In this document: in pieces, positions 51,601 through 62,822 of the stretch
How positions within the stretch are numbered: position 1 is the stretch's first letter
How the letters are laid out: the number at the start of each line of letters is the position of its first letter
Source: Phytoseiulus persimilis
Taxonomy: Eukaryota > Arthropoda > Arachnida > Mesostigmata > Phytoseiidae
Direction of reading: 5' to 3'
Length of the DNA stretch: 64,000 nucleotides
Assembly (NCBI GenBank): GCA_037576195.1
Contig: CM075104.1
Location: 6,392,775-6,456,774 of the forward strand
The notes under the pieces: generated by a model
Database searches by the model: none
Told to the model about the DNA's origin: nothing
What the model saw: the letters and a program-made list of their open reading frames with translations, nothing else
Program-made: the position numbers and the translations under genes

Positions 51601-54600
51601 TTTTTTCTACGGTTAGCCTCTCTATTTTGAAGGAGATTGCTATCGTGGGTTCTCGTTCATTCATTCCGAGCGGGCGTCGGCCGTCCGCCGTGCCGGCTCG
51701 ACAAGGAGCAGGGGGGAAGGCGATGGCGAGGAAAATCAGGAAATATAAAGAAGAGGAAGACGCAGGAAGAACAGCAACGATTGTGCCCCCTCCGCACGTC
51801 TATCAGACGCCGTAGCTCGCTACGAACAAATGTCCGATCCGGAAAATGGGAAAGACACCACCGTTCGAGAACGGTTCAACTCGGAGCGAAAAATCCCTCC
51901 AAATCAATGGAATGCAGAACTAGCTGATCAATGAAAAGAACGCATGCATACATGGAACAACCATGGAATTCTGTCAAGCGTCTTCCCGGCTTCCCAAACA
52001 GATCGATGAGTCCTATTCCTTCTGCGACAGCGGTCTCGCTTGTCGAGTTCATTGGAACCTCTATCCCGTGTTTATGATGGGAGAACTTTGTCCATGATCG
52101 AGACTCGTTAATCAAAGAGCGACTCGGCCGCTGAATGGATAGAGTCGGGATGTTGGGGGTATACACTTTTTGATCTTGCCATTTTCTGGCTCTCGAAAAG
52201 ATTTAGACTCGGCTGTTCACTTTCCTGGGCTCATTATTCCCTTTGGCCGAGCCGATTCGTCGAAGGAATAAGGAACGAGCAAAGTTATTGCTCCTGAAAT
52301 CGCATAGACCTGTACCCTTGATATTCAGACAAACGCGTCGATTATTATTCGAACGGAAACGACTGAAGCGCGTCGCCGCGACGCAGGAACTAGAGGATGC
52401 CTTCTTTTTCGGAACCGTTGAACAGGATCACTGCATGATAACTGGTTCAATCAATTGCGGAATCCGTGCAACCACACTTGACACATACCTGCGGATGGAT
52501 TACGAATCCGGGGTCTTGAACTGTTGATGGTAATCTAAAAGCGCTCTGCATAGAGAACGAAGGGCCCTTTCCTGGGACGTCTGGGAGCTTGAACAAGGGG
52601 CTGCGGAATGAAAGCAGAACTGAAATTACACGATGCCTGCATTTCACCGATTAAGCCGCAATCTCCCGAAAACGGAAGATTCCTCTTCCGGATATGCATC
52701 ATTTCTTCTCTCAAATCATGCGCCGGAAGAACTCGACCTGGTTGCAGCAAGGAACGCGCTGCTCACCACAGTGAAGTGCGCCGATCTCGGGGAGAACTCG
52801 TAAGAGTCCCACAGGATCCTTCTTTGGGACCAGAACGAAGAGCTACAAAACGATGCCTAAACGAGCCAGGTGAAGCCCCAACATCATATATTGCTGAAGT
52901 CTCCAAGGAATCCCGAGTGCCTTTGGGGATGGACTCTTCAAATGCTGCGGAGGGAGCAGAATTCCAGTTAGAATGAAACTCGATGTCATTCGGTATATCT
53001 TTCTGTCTCGGGTATGCCGTCAGAACGGGCTAAATATCATCGTCTGCGTGGGCGAGGCACCCTCTCCCTTCAGGATCCTATTTCAAACGCTCACATCTGA
53101 CGGCGGTGCCGCCATGCCAACATGCGGAGAAATCACCCGACACCGGATATCGGACCCAGAATACTCCTGCTATTGGGAGCGGGTTGCGGCGATCGCGGCA
53201 CCTGAGCTGGAACTCGCTCCATGAGGAGTTCCCGATTCCTCTGCGGAAAACAATGAGTGAGGTTGCTTCTGTCTGTTTTCGCCCTATCTGTTGAAAGTTA
53301 TCGCCGCTATTCGTTCTCACAGAGTTCGGCGGGACCTAGGAGCTATAAGAACGATGCTCGCTTCCTCTGTTCGCTCATCGAACTCGTTGATGGGCTCCGC
53401 AGTCCAGAGCGATCATATCGAAAGCCAAGAACCCTCCTCCGGCAGTCCCTGAATACATTCAGTTTCCGGGGTGGGCATGCGTTCGGGGAATCCCTGCGGG
53501 ACATTCGGGCGGAGTTAATCGATTGAGCTCGGTGCGAGAGCGAACTAATAGTTGCCACAAATTCACCTCTGTCAAACCGCGACCTGCCAACCCGCTTTGG
53601 AAAATGGCTCCGCAATTTCGAGAGGTGGGAATTTCGAAAAAGGGAAAGTTTCGCACCGAATGCACGAGCAGCCTCAGCTCCCAGTCAGGACCGAGCAGCA
53701 CAGGGACATTACTCTAATGAGACCGGTGTTCGTTAAGCGTTCGAACGCACTCGCTCTCGACGATGAGACACCCTGCAAGTTCTGTTTCCCCACCTGGAAC
53801 ACTTCGAACACTCGTTCTGTGGAACGAGTTCGGTCCCATCGAGTCCGCGAGCATCGATTGGAGACCTGACGCTGCAGGCGCCCCGGTCCTTTTCCGGCAC
53901 TTCCTGAATACATCCCGGCTGAAGTAGCTGGGGTTAACCCGGAGATGGCCGCTTGTTGTGAGGATCCCTCAAGTGTTCTCGAACGGAGTCGACCGATCGA
54001 GAACGAAATTGATTCTTGGAGCCATAATGCGTAGCGCACTTTGAAAATTTTTCAATCTTCCTGTGACGGCGGCATCCGATTGCGCCGCTCTGGCACGTAG
54101 TGTGTCCGGACAGCCGCCAGACGACCACGTTGGTCAAACTGATCATTTCCCACAGGACGACAAGCTCAGCAGGGTAGCCCGAAACCAATATCGAGCCTGT
54201 TACGGCGGTTGCATGTTCGTTGTATAACATGTTCTCAATAGATTCCTACGCTGGCTCGGGTGGTCAGACTGTAAGAGACAAAACGTGGAAGAGCGGTGAG
54301 GCAGACGAACGGATGGTTGGCCAGAGACAATATTCGGCTGTGTCGCCGGACCTTCCAAGGCGTGTGATCCACGCAATTCCGATCTGAGCCGACTTTATCT
54401 CTGACCGATATTGGCACTCAATAAGCTCTTCGGGATTAAGCGAAGGACACCGTTTCCTCCGGCAGACTTGCGCTCATGTCTCGAAGTCGACAGAACGGTT
54501 GGTTGGCGTCCGCGACGTCGATTTCGGCTCTCGGTGTGTAACGAGAACTTCGCGAAGAATGCCATACGAGACGACCGCTCCGAGGGCCCAGGAGATCCGA

Positions 54601-56680
54601 ATCGGCTCCCCAACTCGATGTTCCTGCGCGCGGTTCCTCCATACCCTGTCGCTCGTTCACCCATTCGGGCGTCCTTTCCATCGACAGGGAAGCCCAGGAG
54701 AAGTTACAGGAGAATGAATAGCTATGTAGCTCTGGGCGTATTGGCTCACTTGAAGATGAGCGGAACGTCGACTGAGAGAACTGTTTCCCAGGCCGCTTCT
54801 CCTTTCATCGTGTCCTCCCCACCGACTGTTCGCTAATGATAATCGCTTCGCTTAGGTCACCTCCCGCTTTGCTGACAACGCTTCCTCTTGTCCGTCGAAC
54901 CCGGCGAGCGAACAACCAGCCAGTCAGTCAGACCGCTCGCTCGCTCGCTAGCCCGCCCGCCCGTTCGCCTATGGAGGGACAAATGTGGGGAGGGAACGGG
55001 TGTTCAGGACGATTGCTCGGCAATCCATCTGCCTGGACGCAACCCGAACTTTGTTCAGAACAGAGCGCGTTCACAGCATCTCTCAACCAAACTTGGAAGC
55101 AGAACTTCTGCGACGAGGAGACTTTTCGGCTCACGAATCGAGTTCTCCGGACTGGAGGCCAAGAGAGCTTCAAGCCAGTTTAGTCACCGTCAGTCCACCC
55201 GCGATCCAGGAAAAAAAAAGTCGCGATCGTTTCCATGAAACAGGGATGAGATAGAGCGTTCGGAACAGTTCAAGGTTCTCCATTGAAAATTCCCGAGTAC
55301 CATCGCTGCTCCATAATTGATGATACCCATCCTCCGGAAACTTCAAAGGCGGCCCTCATGGAGATCACCGACGGGACAGACGCACAAGCATCGTTTGGGC
55401 AGCTGAAATTAACTCGAGACAGACGAGTGACCTTCGAACGTTGCACCGGTGCAATCGCCACATCGAACGATTTTGAGAGGACGCATGGGCAGCGAGTATC
55501 TGACATTGTTCTTGAAAGTGTCAGCTAATGGTTGGGAGGAGATCGTTATAACAGGAGCAAGAGTTACAGAACGTTTCACTGCGATACTCATTAATATCTT
55601 GCTCGCTGCCGGTCGTATTGCCTCCTGTAATGGATCCTGCTGTCCTGCAAGCTAGTAAACCAGCGAGAAGCGAAGCCGCGCAGAATGGAACATCAAGCCA
55701 CGACCCCAAAATCTGACCTTCCGTTCATAATGTGCTCGCATCAGCGTTATTTGTCGGTTTGTGCACAATCTTCACCTTTCATGTGTCTCAGAAATCTTGC
55801 ACTCACTGTTCGGCGCTTTCACTCTTGTTTGATCGACTCGATCGGGACGAGGTATTCCCAGATATTCCACCATCGATCCGCGGAGAGAGCATATCGTGGA
55901 ACGAGTGAAAGATGGAGGATTTTCGTCAAGGGTCTTGCCAGGGACGGGAGCGAACATTGAATTTGAGCCTTGAGAGGAGGAGAGTCATTATAACAAGTTC
56001 ATGGGAGTCGGGATTATTGAATGGCGGGCGCAAACTCCCTTTCAATCGCGGGGCTGAGGGAAAAAAACGCGAGATGAAGACTGTGCCACAGTTCCAGTTC
56101 AGCAATGCGAGAGTCGCACACCGACTCAAAATATCGTGTCTGCCCCGTGGGGCGGGAGGGGGGGGAGGTGACATTGTACTCTCGCAAATTACTTGGGTAC
56201 CTTTCTCCTCCTCTTCCCGAGAGTATGGCGTATCTGAAATGATCGTCTATCTTAGTACCCCGATCATCTATGGTCACAGCCCGATCCAAGTTTGAAGTGC
56301 TCTGTCTGTTCTCACGGGTAATAACGAATGTTGAAGTCCCGACTCGAATAAGACTCACGGAATTGATAAATTTCAGCCTGTTAAAACTTTCGAGGTCGGT
56401 AGAGAGGCAACGGTAGAGGAAGGCGGCTTTCTTGGTTCCACGTTTTAGGGCTGAGAGCATGGGTTGCTTAACGAGATCTCTCATTAAATTCACAGCGCCA
56501 CCATCAAGCCTCTCCGTACGACACCGCCGCTGCTGTCGCGGCCGCGACAACCGTGTGCCGCAAGAAGTGGAGCGGCCGCGGAAGAGAGAAGGGGAAGCAC
56601 GCAGGCAGGCGAGTGAACACCTAGCGGCACTCACACCAAGAGGCCGTGACGACGATGGTAATTAACAAGAAAAATAAAGG
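48651..56680. other. Long intergenic stretch, no supported gene
   Basis: CpG-rich patches lie at 49670-49760, 50420-50660 and 51480-51720, and a poly-C run lies near 50503-50515. Frames of 100-180 codons overlap on opposite strands (for example 50331-50970). The minus frame 56014-56634 (206 codons) begins at a GTG inside a GTGAGT donor-like word and contains another donor-like GTGAGTC at about 56355, so at best part of it is an exon. No domains are recognised. Confidence 0.45.
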
Positions 56681-56686
56681 GCCCAC

Positions 56687-57058
56687 CTAGGAAAGCTCGT
56701 TCTTCCCTGGTACGACAGGGAGGTCGGCAGACCGGCCTGCTACGGTCGTCTTTTCTAGCGCGCTCCTGTGTTCCTGGCAACATAATTGAAGCACAAATCT
56801 CTCTACAGCTTCTTGCCACTTTTCCGCCTTTTCCCCGCAACTTCCTGCTGGCCCCGTGTTGCCTCTGCGCCAGAAAGAACTCACTGAGGTCGACAGTGCG
56901 TTCACCTCCAAAGCGAGTCCGAGTCGCTCTTCGAGGAGCTCAAACATCTCAAGGATGAGCTGCGTGACAACAGCAGCACAGTTCTCTGAGAGGACGCCGA
57001 GAACAGCTCGAATGATGGTCGTCAGAACTCTCACGAGCAACTTCAAAAAAGTCTCCAC
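56687..57058 (-). CDS. Unresolved coding-like segment (strand ambiguous)
   Basis: The minus frame from a GTG at 57058 to a TAG at 56687 uses many CTC, GAG and GTC codons and reads as amphipathic helices (LLVRVLTTIIRAVLGVL, then LILEMFELLEERLGLALEV). A GAG|GTGAAC donor-like site follows the helices. However, the plus strand over the same bases reads QKELTEVDSAFTSK and, in another frame, SLFEELKHLKDELRDNS, which looks like a coiled coil. Reverse complements of CTC/GAG-rich DNA give this effect. No ATG start, no clear acceptor, and no family on either strand. Confidence 0.18.
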   Translation of the reverse strand: METFLKLLVRVLTTIIRAVLGVLSENCAAVVTQLILEMFELLEERLGLALEVNALSTSVSSFWRRGNTGPAGSCGEKAEKWQEAVERFVLQLCCQEHRSALEKTTVAGRSADLPVVPGKNELS

Positions 57059-57077
57059 GGCTCAGGAACCATCATAG

Positions 57078-58183
57078 TATCGAGTGATTTTCCGAGGCAT
57101 TCCTCTGGGTATCCGTTATCAGCACCAAACGGAAACGTCGAGAGAAAGCTTAGGAATCACCCTCTCCGGGAGAATGCTTCTCGATTCGTCAGAGTTCGAA
57201 TGAGGATCGAGCTTCGCGACAGTGGGAGGGGATCATTGTCTTTCCTCTCCACGACATACTCCACTACAACACGAACTTTGGAGCATCCGCGATCATCCAG
57301 GAAAGCAGCGAATCACACAGCTTGCAAGGATTACTCGATGTTCGTTCCCTGCGAGCAACAACGGAAAGCTCTGCGCCTGGAGTTGCTCAGGATCCTCTCC
57401 TCTCCGCCCTGCGTTGCCGCGCTCGACAAAACTCGGCAGCTTGGGTGGTTCGTCGTCGATGACGGAAACAAAGCTGGAAGTGCGAAATCAGCTCGCCCGC
57501 TCCGCCGACTATCCATCCTCGTACACCCTTCTATCCGCGAATCTTCTTGACGACCGTCTTCTGAAGTGCAGACGTGGAATCGAGACACAACGAGGGAGAT
57601 AGGGGGAGGAATGGTTTGCTTGCTTGATTGGAGAAGTTGAAGAGGACGGCAAACACATTTCTTGCCACCCCGACGGGATTAAGAGCCTTAAGCCTCATCT
57701 ACTATGGGATTTTTGTATCGGCTGCTGCTCCGGCTGCTGCCACCACCGCTTTGGCTATCCACAACCCATCTAGACGGTGGGCCGAGAATCGAGGGAGAAA
57801 CGGTGAGAGCGAAACTACATAACGAGCTGAGGTGGCCTGGCCGTCGACGCCATATTGATCACCTGTGCGCGCTTCACCGATAACTTTGCTTCATGCAAAT
57901 GAGCGAGCCCTAAATCGCCTTCCTCGACGTCACGGGAAGTAGCCTCGCAGTCTCGAGCGTCGTTGTCGTCGTCATCGTCCTCGTGCGCGCCCATGGTGAA
58001 CCATATATGCACACTGCAAGCCTATGATCATCTGTGGGCGGCGAGAGGAGAGGAACGAACGCAGCTATGCGATGCAAGAGTCGGCCTCAATGACCACCGT
58101 GAGCCCGTCCCAGAATCCGTCGGGTGTAACGAGCAAAGAAAGTTCCCGCTTGTTTTTTTGGTAGATTTCGTTCCGCCCGTATT
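57078..58183. other. Intergenic stretch, nothing recognised
   Basis: Short frames on both strands. A hydrophobic Ala-rich stretch in the plus frame 57628-57822 has no ATG start. Confidence 0.5.
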
Positions 58184-58960
58184 TCACGAGCTCCTGTGAC
58201 TGTACGCCGATATCGGGCACACTCCCTCTGACGCGTCACCGATGTGGACTGCATCATAAAAAGAACAGGCACCGGATATCAACACAGAGTTCACTTTCAG
58301 TTTCGAACCTTCCTGGGTGCTTCCTTTGAGGTTTCGCGCGAATAGCAAATATTTCCAGCCTTCGCTCGACTTCACGCCGAGACGTTCAGACGTGAGTTCA
58401 TACACTCAGGAACCCCATAGCTCTATTTGTATGATATTCGGATATATCTTCCACCATGATTCCACCGGGACGAAGGAGTTTTGATAACCCTATAAGAGAC
58501 ACATGTGTTCCCTGTGTTCTTTGGCGAAGGATGTATTGAAAAACATCACAAGTCGCGAGCTCGATCATTTGCAATGGCTCGGAGCGTAAGACGTCGCTTG
58601 TAGAATTGAGAAACAGTTTTCGAACCATCTCATTCCCTCGGACGACGAATTCGAGACACATATCTTGATTCCGGTGAGCAGCGCGTTGCACCACTTCGAG
58701 TTCCTCTCCTGAACATGTCTTGGGAGTAAACTTAAATTTCAAGCAAGAAGTTGTTCCGATTCAGGGGGATGAAGTCGTGGAAGGCGCAGAGAAATGGAAA
58801 AGCTATCCAAGCTCCAGCTTCGTTTCGCGAGGAACTCATGATCCTCGTCACTCGTTCGTAGTTGCTGAAGGCAGTATTTGGAGCGGCCCAAGTTCTGCTC
58901 TCTCAAGAGAGGCGTCAGCTCCGAAAAGTGTCCAAGGTTGAAGGTGGTGGCGGGTACCCG
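58184..58960 (-). pseudogene. Degenerate protein-like region, possibly methyltransferase-derived
   Basis: On the minus strand three frames in succession look protein-like. About 58960-58755 contains LREQNLGRSKYCLQQL and DEDHEFLAKRSWSLDSF, ending in a stop. Then 58742-58398 contains LEVVQRAAHRNQDMCLEFVV and a segment SKLLRPGGIMVEDI, ending in TGA. Then a shifted frame, 58405-58184, contains VYELTSERLGVKSSEGWKYL. The LLRPGGIMV segment resembles the loop after motif III of class I SAM-dependent methyltransferases (often L.PGG.[LM]V). A single frameshift near 58400 would link the last two frames. This reading is tentative; the motif is short and the frames may be chance. Confidence 0.22.
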
Positions 58961-61900
58961 TGGAATGGGCGAAACGTGTGATGGAGCGCGGACTTGTAAG
59001 CAGTACTACTGTTGGATCATTGCTTGAAGTACGAGAGCTACAGCAGAGTATGAGTCCATCGCGGTTCCTGATCTTGTTCTCGAGTGATGGAGGAAGGAAA
59101 GGCTGAAAGACACTCGTCCAAATCCCAACCTACGAGCGGTAAGCGTCGTGAAGTCGTATGAGAGCACAATACTGTTCCTCTAGGTTCTTGTGTAAATGAA
59201 TCAGGAGGGAAGTCCGATCAGCTCCCTAGGGAAGCTGCAGGTTCCATCTTTGAGGTTCTTTGTTCAAAGAGCATCCCGGAATTTCCGGAGCGGAATTCGA
59301 CCGACTCGTAATTCTTCCGCCAGGGAAAATGTGATCCACTCAGTCCGTTCATACCGAAATTCGAAAAATAGTCCCCCGACTCACGGGCCCCGCTTTCAAA
59401 ATGATGCAGGAAAATTCTAGTTTGAATCAGCGTTCGACTGACTCAAGCTAGTTCTCTTTCCTGCGGGTTTGTAGCCGGACTATTCAGCGGGAAGGCTACG
59501 AGGCTTGCTCCCCGATGGCCGCCAAGCGGGCGATCAATATCTGTATCAACGCCTTCTTCTTCTACGGGATCTCTCTGCAGCAGCGTCGCGTACAACATGC
59601 GTCACCATGCTGCACTGCTCTGCTTAGTTCGCAGATATGTTGCCGCTCCATTTAGCACACTATACCCTACCCGTTGCTCGCGTGCCCGTCTGAAAGACTG
59701 CCACCCATCCAGTCGGACAGCCGGCTCGCCCGCGAACAGGCTTCAGCCCAGCATTCGGTCGCAGCCGTCGCGGTCTCGGCCATCATAAGCGAGGATGCTC
59801 CTTCCTATATTGCTAACAGGTACTGCGATGCTTTTCCGTACGAACGTCTCAACTCGGCTCACCGTTCCCTGTGTAGTCGCGGCTTGTTGTCGTCCTCTTT
59901 GCTCTCGAGCAGAGCTGTTCCCGCGGCATGTCTTCATTTCCTTACAGCTCTGAGGGAGCTCTGCGACGCTTTTCCAGGCGTGGGGTCAGTGTTTTTCCCC
60001 GAATATCGGAGCCGGAGGTCCACCGCCGCTCTCTTGGGATGGGAGTTTGGGTTTCTTCCCATGGCCGGGAAACGGCGGAAGCACTCTCTGAGCACTCAAA
60101 GGTTCCATGCTTGATACTAGGCCAGATACAGCTGGCCGCAATGAGCGAAATAACGGAAGCCGAGAGTTTGGGAAACGCAATGCAGTCCCGGGAGTGGAGG
60201 TCGATTGGAGCGGCGCATTAAAGAATGTCAATATCAGGTCAGGACTAGTAGGAGAGCGAGGAGAAGGCGGAGGAACAAGGCGGAAAACGGCTGACTGAGC
60301 GAAACAAACGAACGAACCTGAGACGTTGAGAACGACGACGACGGCGGTGGCGGAGACGACGACGGATCTGGAGACGAGACCCGATTAATGGAAAGCAAAT
60401 CATGCGAGAGAACGAATGAAATGAAAATTCCTCGATAGGAGATCTCGGGGATCATCTGATGAAAATCCAAGAGCGAGCCAGGAGCTCAAACCTTCCGCCG
60501 TGACGACGATTACGATACGATCGACAACGGACGGACCAATCGACAATCTCGCTGACGACATAGGTGACTCCCACTCTGTTCTAATGGAAAACGCCGCCGT
60601 TGAAGGAGACAGATCGAGGCGACGACCGAGGGGAACCGTCAGGATCGCATGAGATGGAGTCCCCTGGAGATCACCGGCATCGGTCGCTGTGACGCAACTC
60701 AGATAAATTATGCTCACTCGACGGAGGCATCGATCGGCGAGACGTCTACGGGAAGAGGAACCATATCCCAAAAAGAGTGAGTCGCGTGGACGGAGTTCTG
60801 TCACCTGACTGGTCATTGTCACCGAAAGCTCGAGTCAGGCACCCGATTCAAACATTCTCCTCAGAGACGAGCTAAGAGAACCCACCATGCTCATGATTCG
60901 TGTATGAGCCCATCGAACATTTTCCACCACTGAAATAAACTCCGTCGCCGCTTCAGTGAATTCAGCCGTACAGTTTGTTTTGCCGAGGTGGCCGTTTTCG
61001 ACGTGGTGGTTGTTTTTGCTGCTGTGGATCCGAGGCGAGATAATTTTCCGTTGCAACTGTTCAGTTTTTGAAGCTATACAGAGAGAACGAGATTAGGCCG
61101 GGGATTGTGAAAAAAAAAAGAAAACTATGTCTATACAAACGCATGGCATGCGTCCAAGTAGATGGCGTGCTTCTGAGTACCACCGGCGGCCACAGCGGCA
61201 GCAGTAGTTGTAGCTTGTAGCGGCTATAGGGATAGTTCAACGGGAGGAGAGAGCTTGCCGACGGTCTTGGACGCCGCGGCGTGCCCGCTCCGAGACAACA
61301 CCAACGGCATGCTGCCACTTCTCTAAAAAGTACTAGCAGACCCCGCGTCGAGGAGCACGGGGCGAGGGGAAGGACGTATCCTTCGCCAGCGGGTCGTTTT
61401 CTCTCTCGCACCCACGCTGTATCTTAGAACATAACTCGACGCCAAACGACTTCCGTTTAGCGTGTTTTGTGAATCAGAGGAGAAAGGCTTTCGAGAGGAG
61501 AGAGCTGTTCTCCAATCTTGGTGATGAGCTCGTGGATTCGCCCGAGAGAAACGAGGAGAGACGGCGAGGATCACTGGCTGAGAGTGGAAAGAAAGACAAC
61601 GAGGGAGATACCGGACCGCGAGGAGTATAACAGATCGACTGACTGATCACCGGTAGTGAACGAGCGAGCAAAATGCGCGAACAATGCGTGCAACTGGCTC
61701 GAATTCCTGCTACGGCCATACAAAGTGCTTCTGCAGGAACCTGGATTCTAATCCAAAATACTTGGCGAAGTTTTAGCTTGAACGATCTGAAAGGACTCTC
61801 AGCCCCGTGACAGGTTGTCTCCCTCCCTTGTCTGTATGCCGTCGTCGAGTTCGACAGGGAAGTATCGGATTCTCCTTACGTCTAACTCCAGAAATCGGTG

Positions 61901-62586
61901 TCCCGCTGAAGTGACGGTGCCAGGGTACCAATGCGGGAGAAGAAGCTTAGTCGACGTTAGCTTTCAGGCCATTAAAGACCATGTGTTCACCCGCTCATGG
62001 AAAGGAGGGAGTGTTTGAACTCAATGATGGGGAGAGGGGCGTACACATAGACTGCCGGGAACAATCGACTTCCAGTGAATCGCGAGGTCGCCCAGATCCT
62101 TTCTCGCAAAATCGAAATTTTCAGAGGCTGTTGTCAACGTGAGAAGCTCATCATCTGAGGTGAATATTCAGTGTTCGATTGCGATGAGCTCAGTAAGCGG
62201 TGGTCGGAGTGCGCGGAGCAGTGGGTTCATGTCCCCACTCCCCAGACTTGTCTTGGTTGAAAAACTCCGCTCATGCCTTTCGGCAGCTCAGACTAATATC
62301 ACAGAGCTTCTCCGGCCGGGGTTTCTTCAGTATGCGAGCCTCTGTGTGGGATAGACCCAGCCAACGACTGTGGTTCGAACTTTGGAATATCGAGCCGAGA
62401 AAGAGCAAACGCTCCGGCATCGGACCCTCCCGCTCTCCTCTCCAGGCGGGAAACGTCACACAATGCTTCTGACCTTCGACATCGAAATTTTCTACGCTTC
62501 GTGCCATCTGACGAAGAAGAATCGTAGGGCAGCTGAGCGCGCTCAGTGTCACCAGATTTGAGCTCGAATCGCAACCGATCGTTACC
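58961..62586. other. Intergenic stretch, no supported gene
   Basis: A broad CpG- and GAC-rich zone lies at 59640-60400. Minus frame 60835-61056 (73 codons, no ATG start) is varied in composition but isolated. No repeats with defined ends were found. Confidence 0.45.
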
Positions 62587-62822
62587 CTCCTGGACAGGGG
62601 CGTAACCAGCTTTTTTTTTTGGGGGGGGGGGGGGGGGGGGCAGGGATGTGATGATGATGCCGATGATGATGATGATCATCGTCTCGAGATTTTCATGACG
62701 CAATCAACATGGTTTCCAAACCTGTGAGAACTTTCCTGATAAGACTGAATCTTTGTGGAACTTTTTCGTCCATCAAAGTAGAATATAATCCCCCCCCCCC
62801 TGGGTACGCCACGGCTCCTGGA
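62587..62822. mobile_element. 220-bp hAT-type miniature transposon with perfect 8-bp target duplication
   Basis: The element occupies 62595-62814. The identical octamers CTCCTGGA at 62587-62594 and 62815-62822 are its target-site duplication, the length typical of hAT. The left end is CAGGGGCGTAACCAGC and the inverse right end is CCGTGGCGTACCCAGG (12 of 16 identical). Just inside the left end lie ten T and twenty G (62611-62640), and just inside the right end eleven C (62790-62800), so the arms can pair through G:C runs. The interior has a GAT microsatellite (about 62649-62683) and no gene. A related solo end lies at 17845-17880. Perfect duplications suggest a fairly recent insertion. Confidence 0.9.

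Noticed and set aside
56014-56634. 206-codon minus frame
   Set aside because: It starts at a GTG inside a donor-like GTGTGAGTG, contains another donor-like GTGAGTC, and has no family signature; at most a fragment could be exonic.
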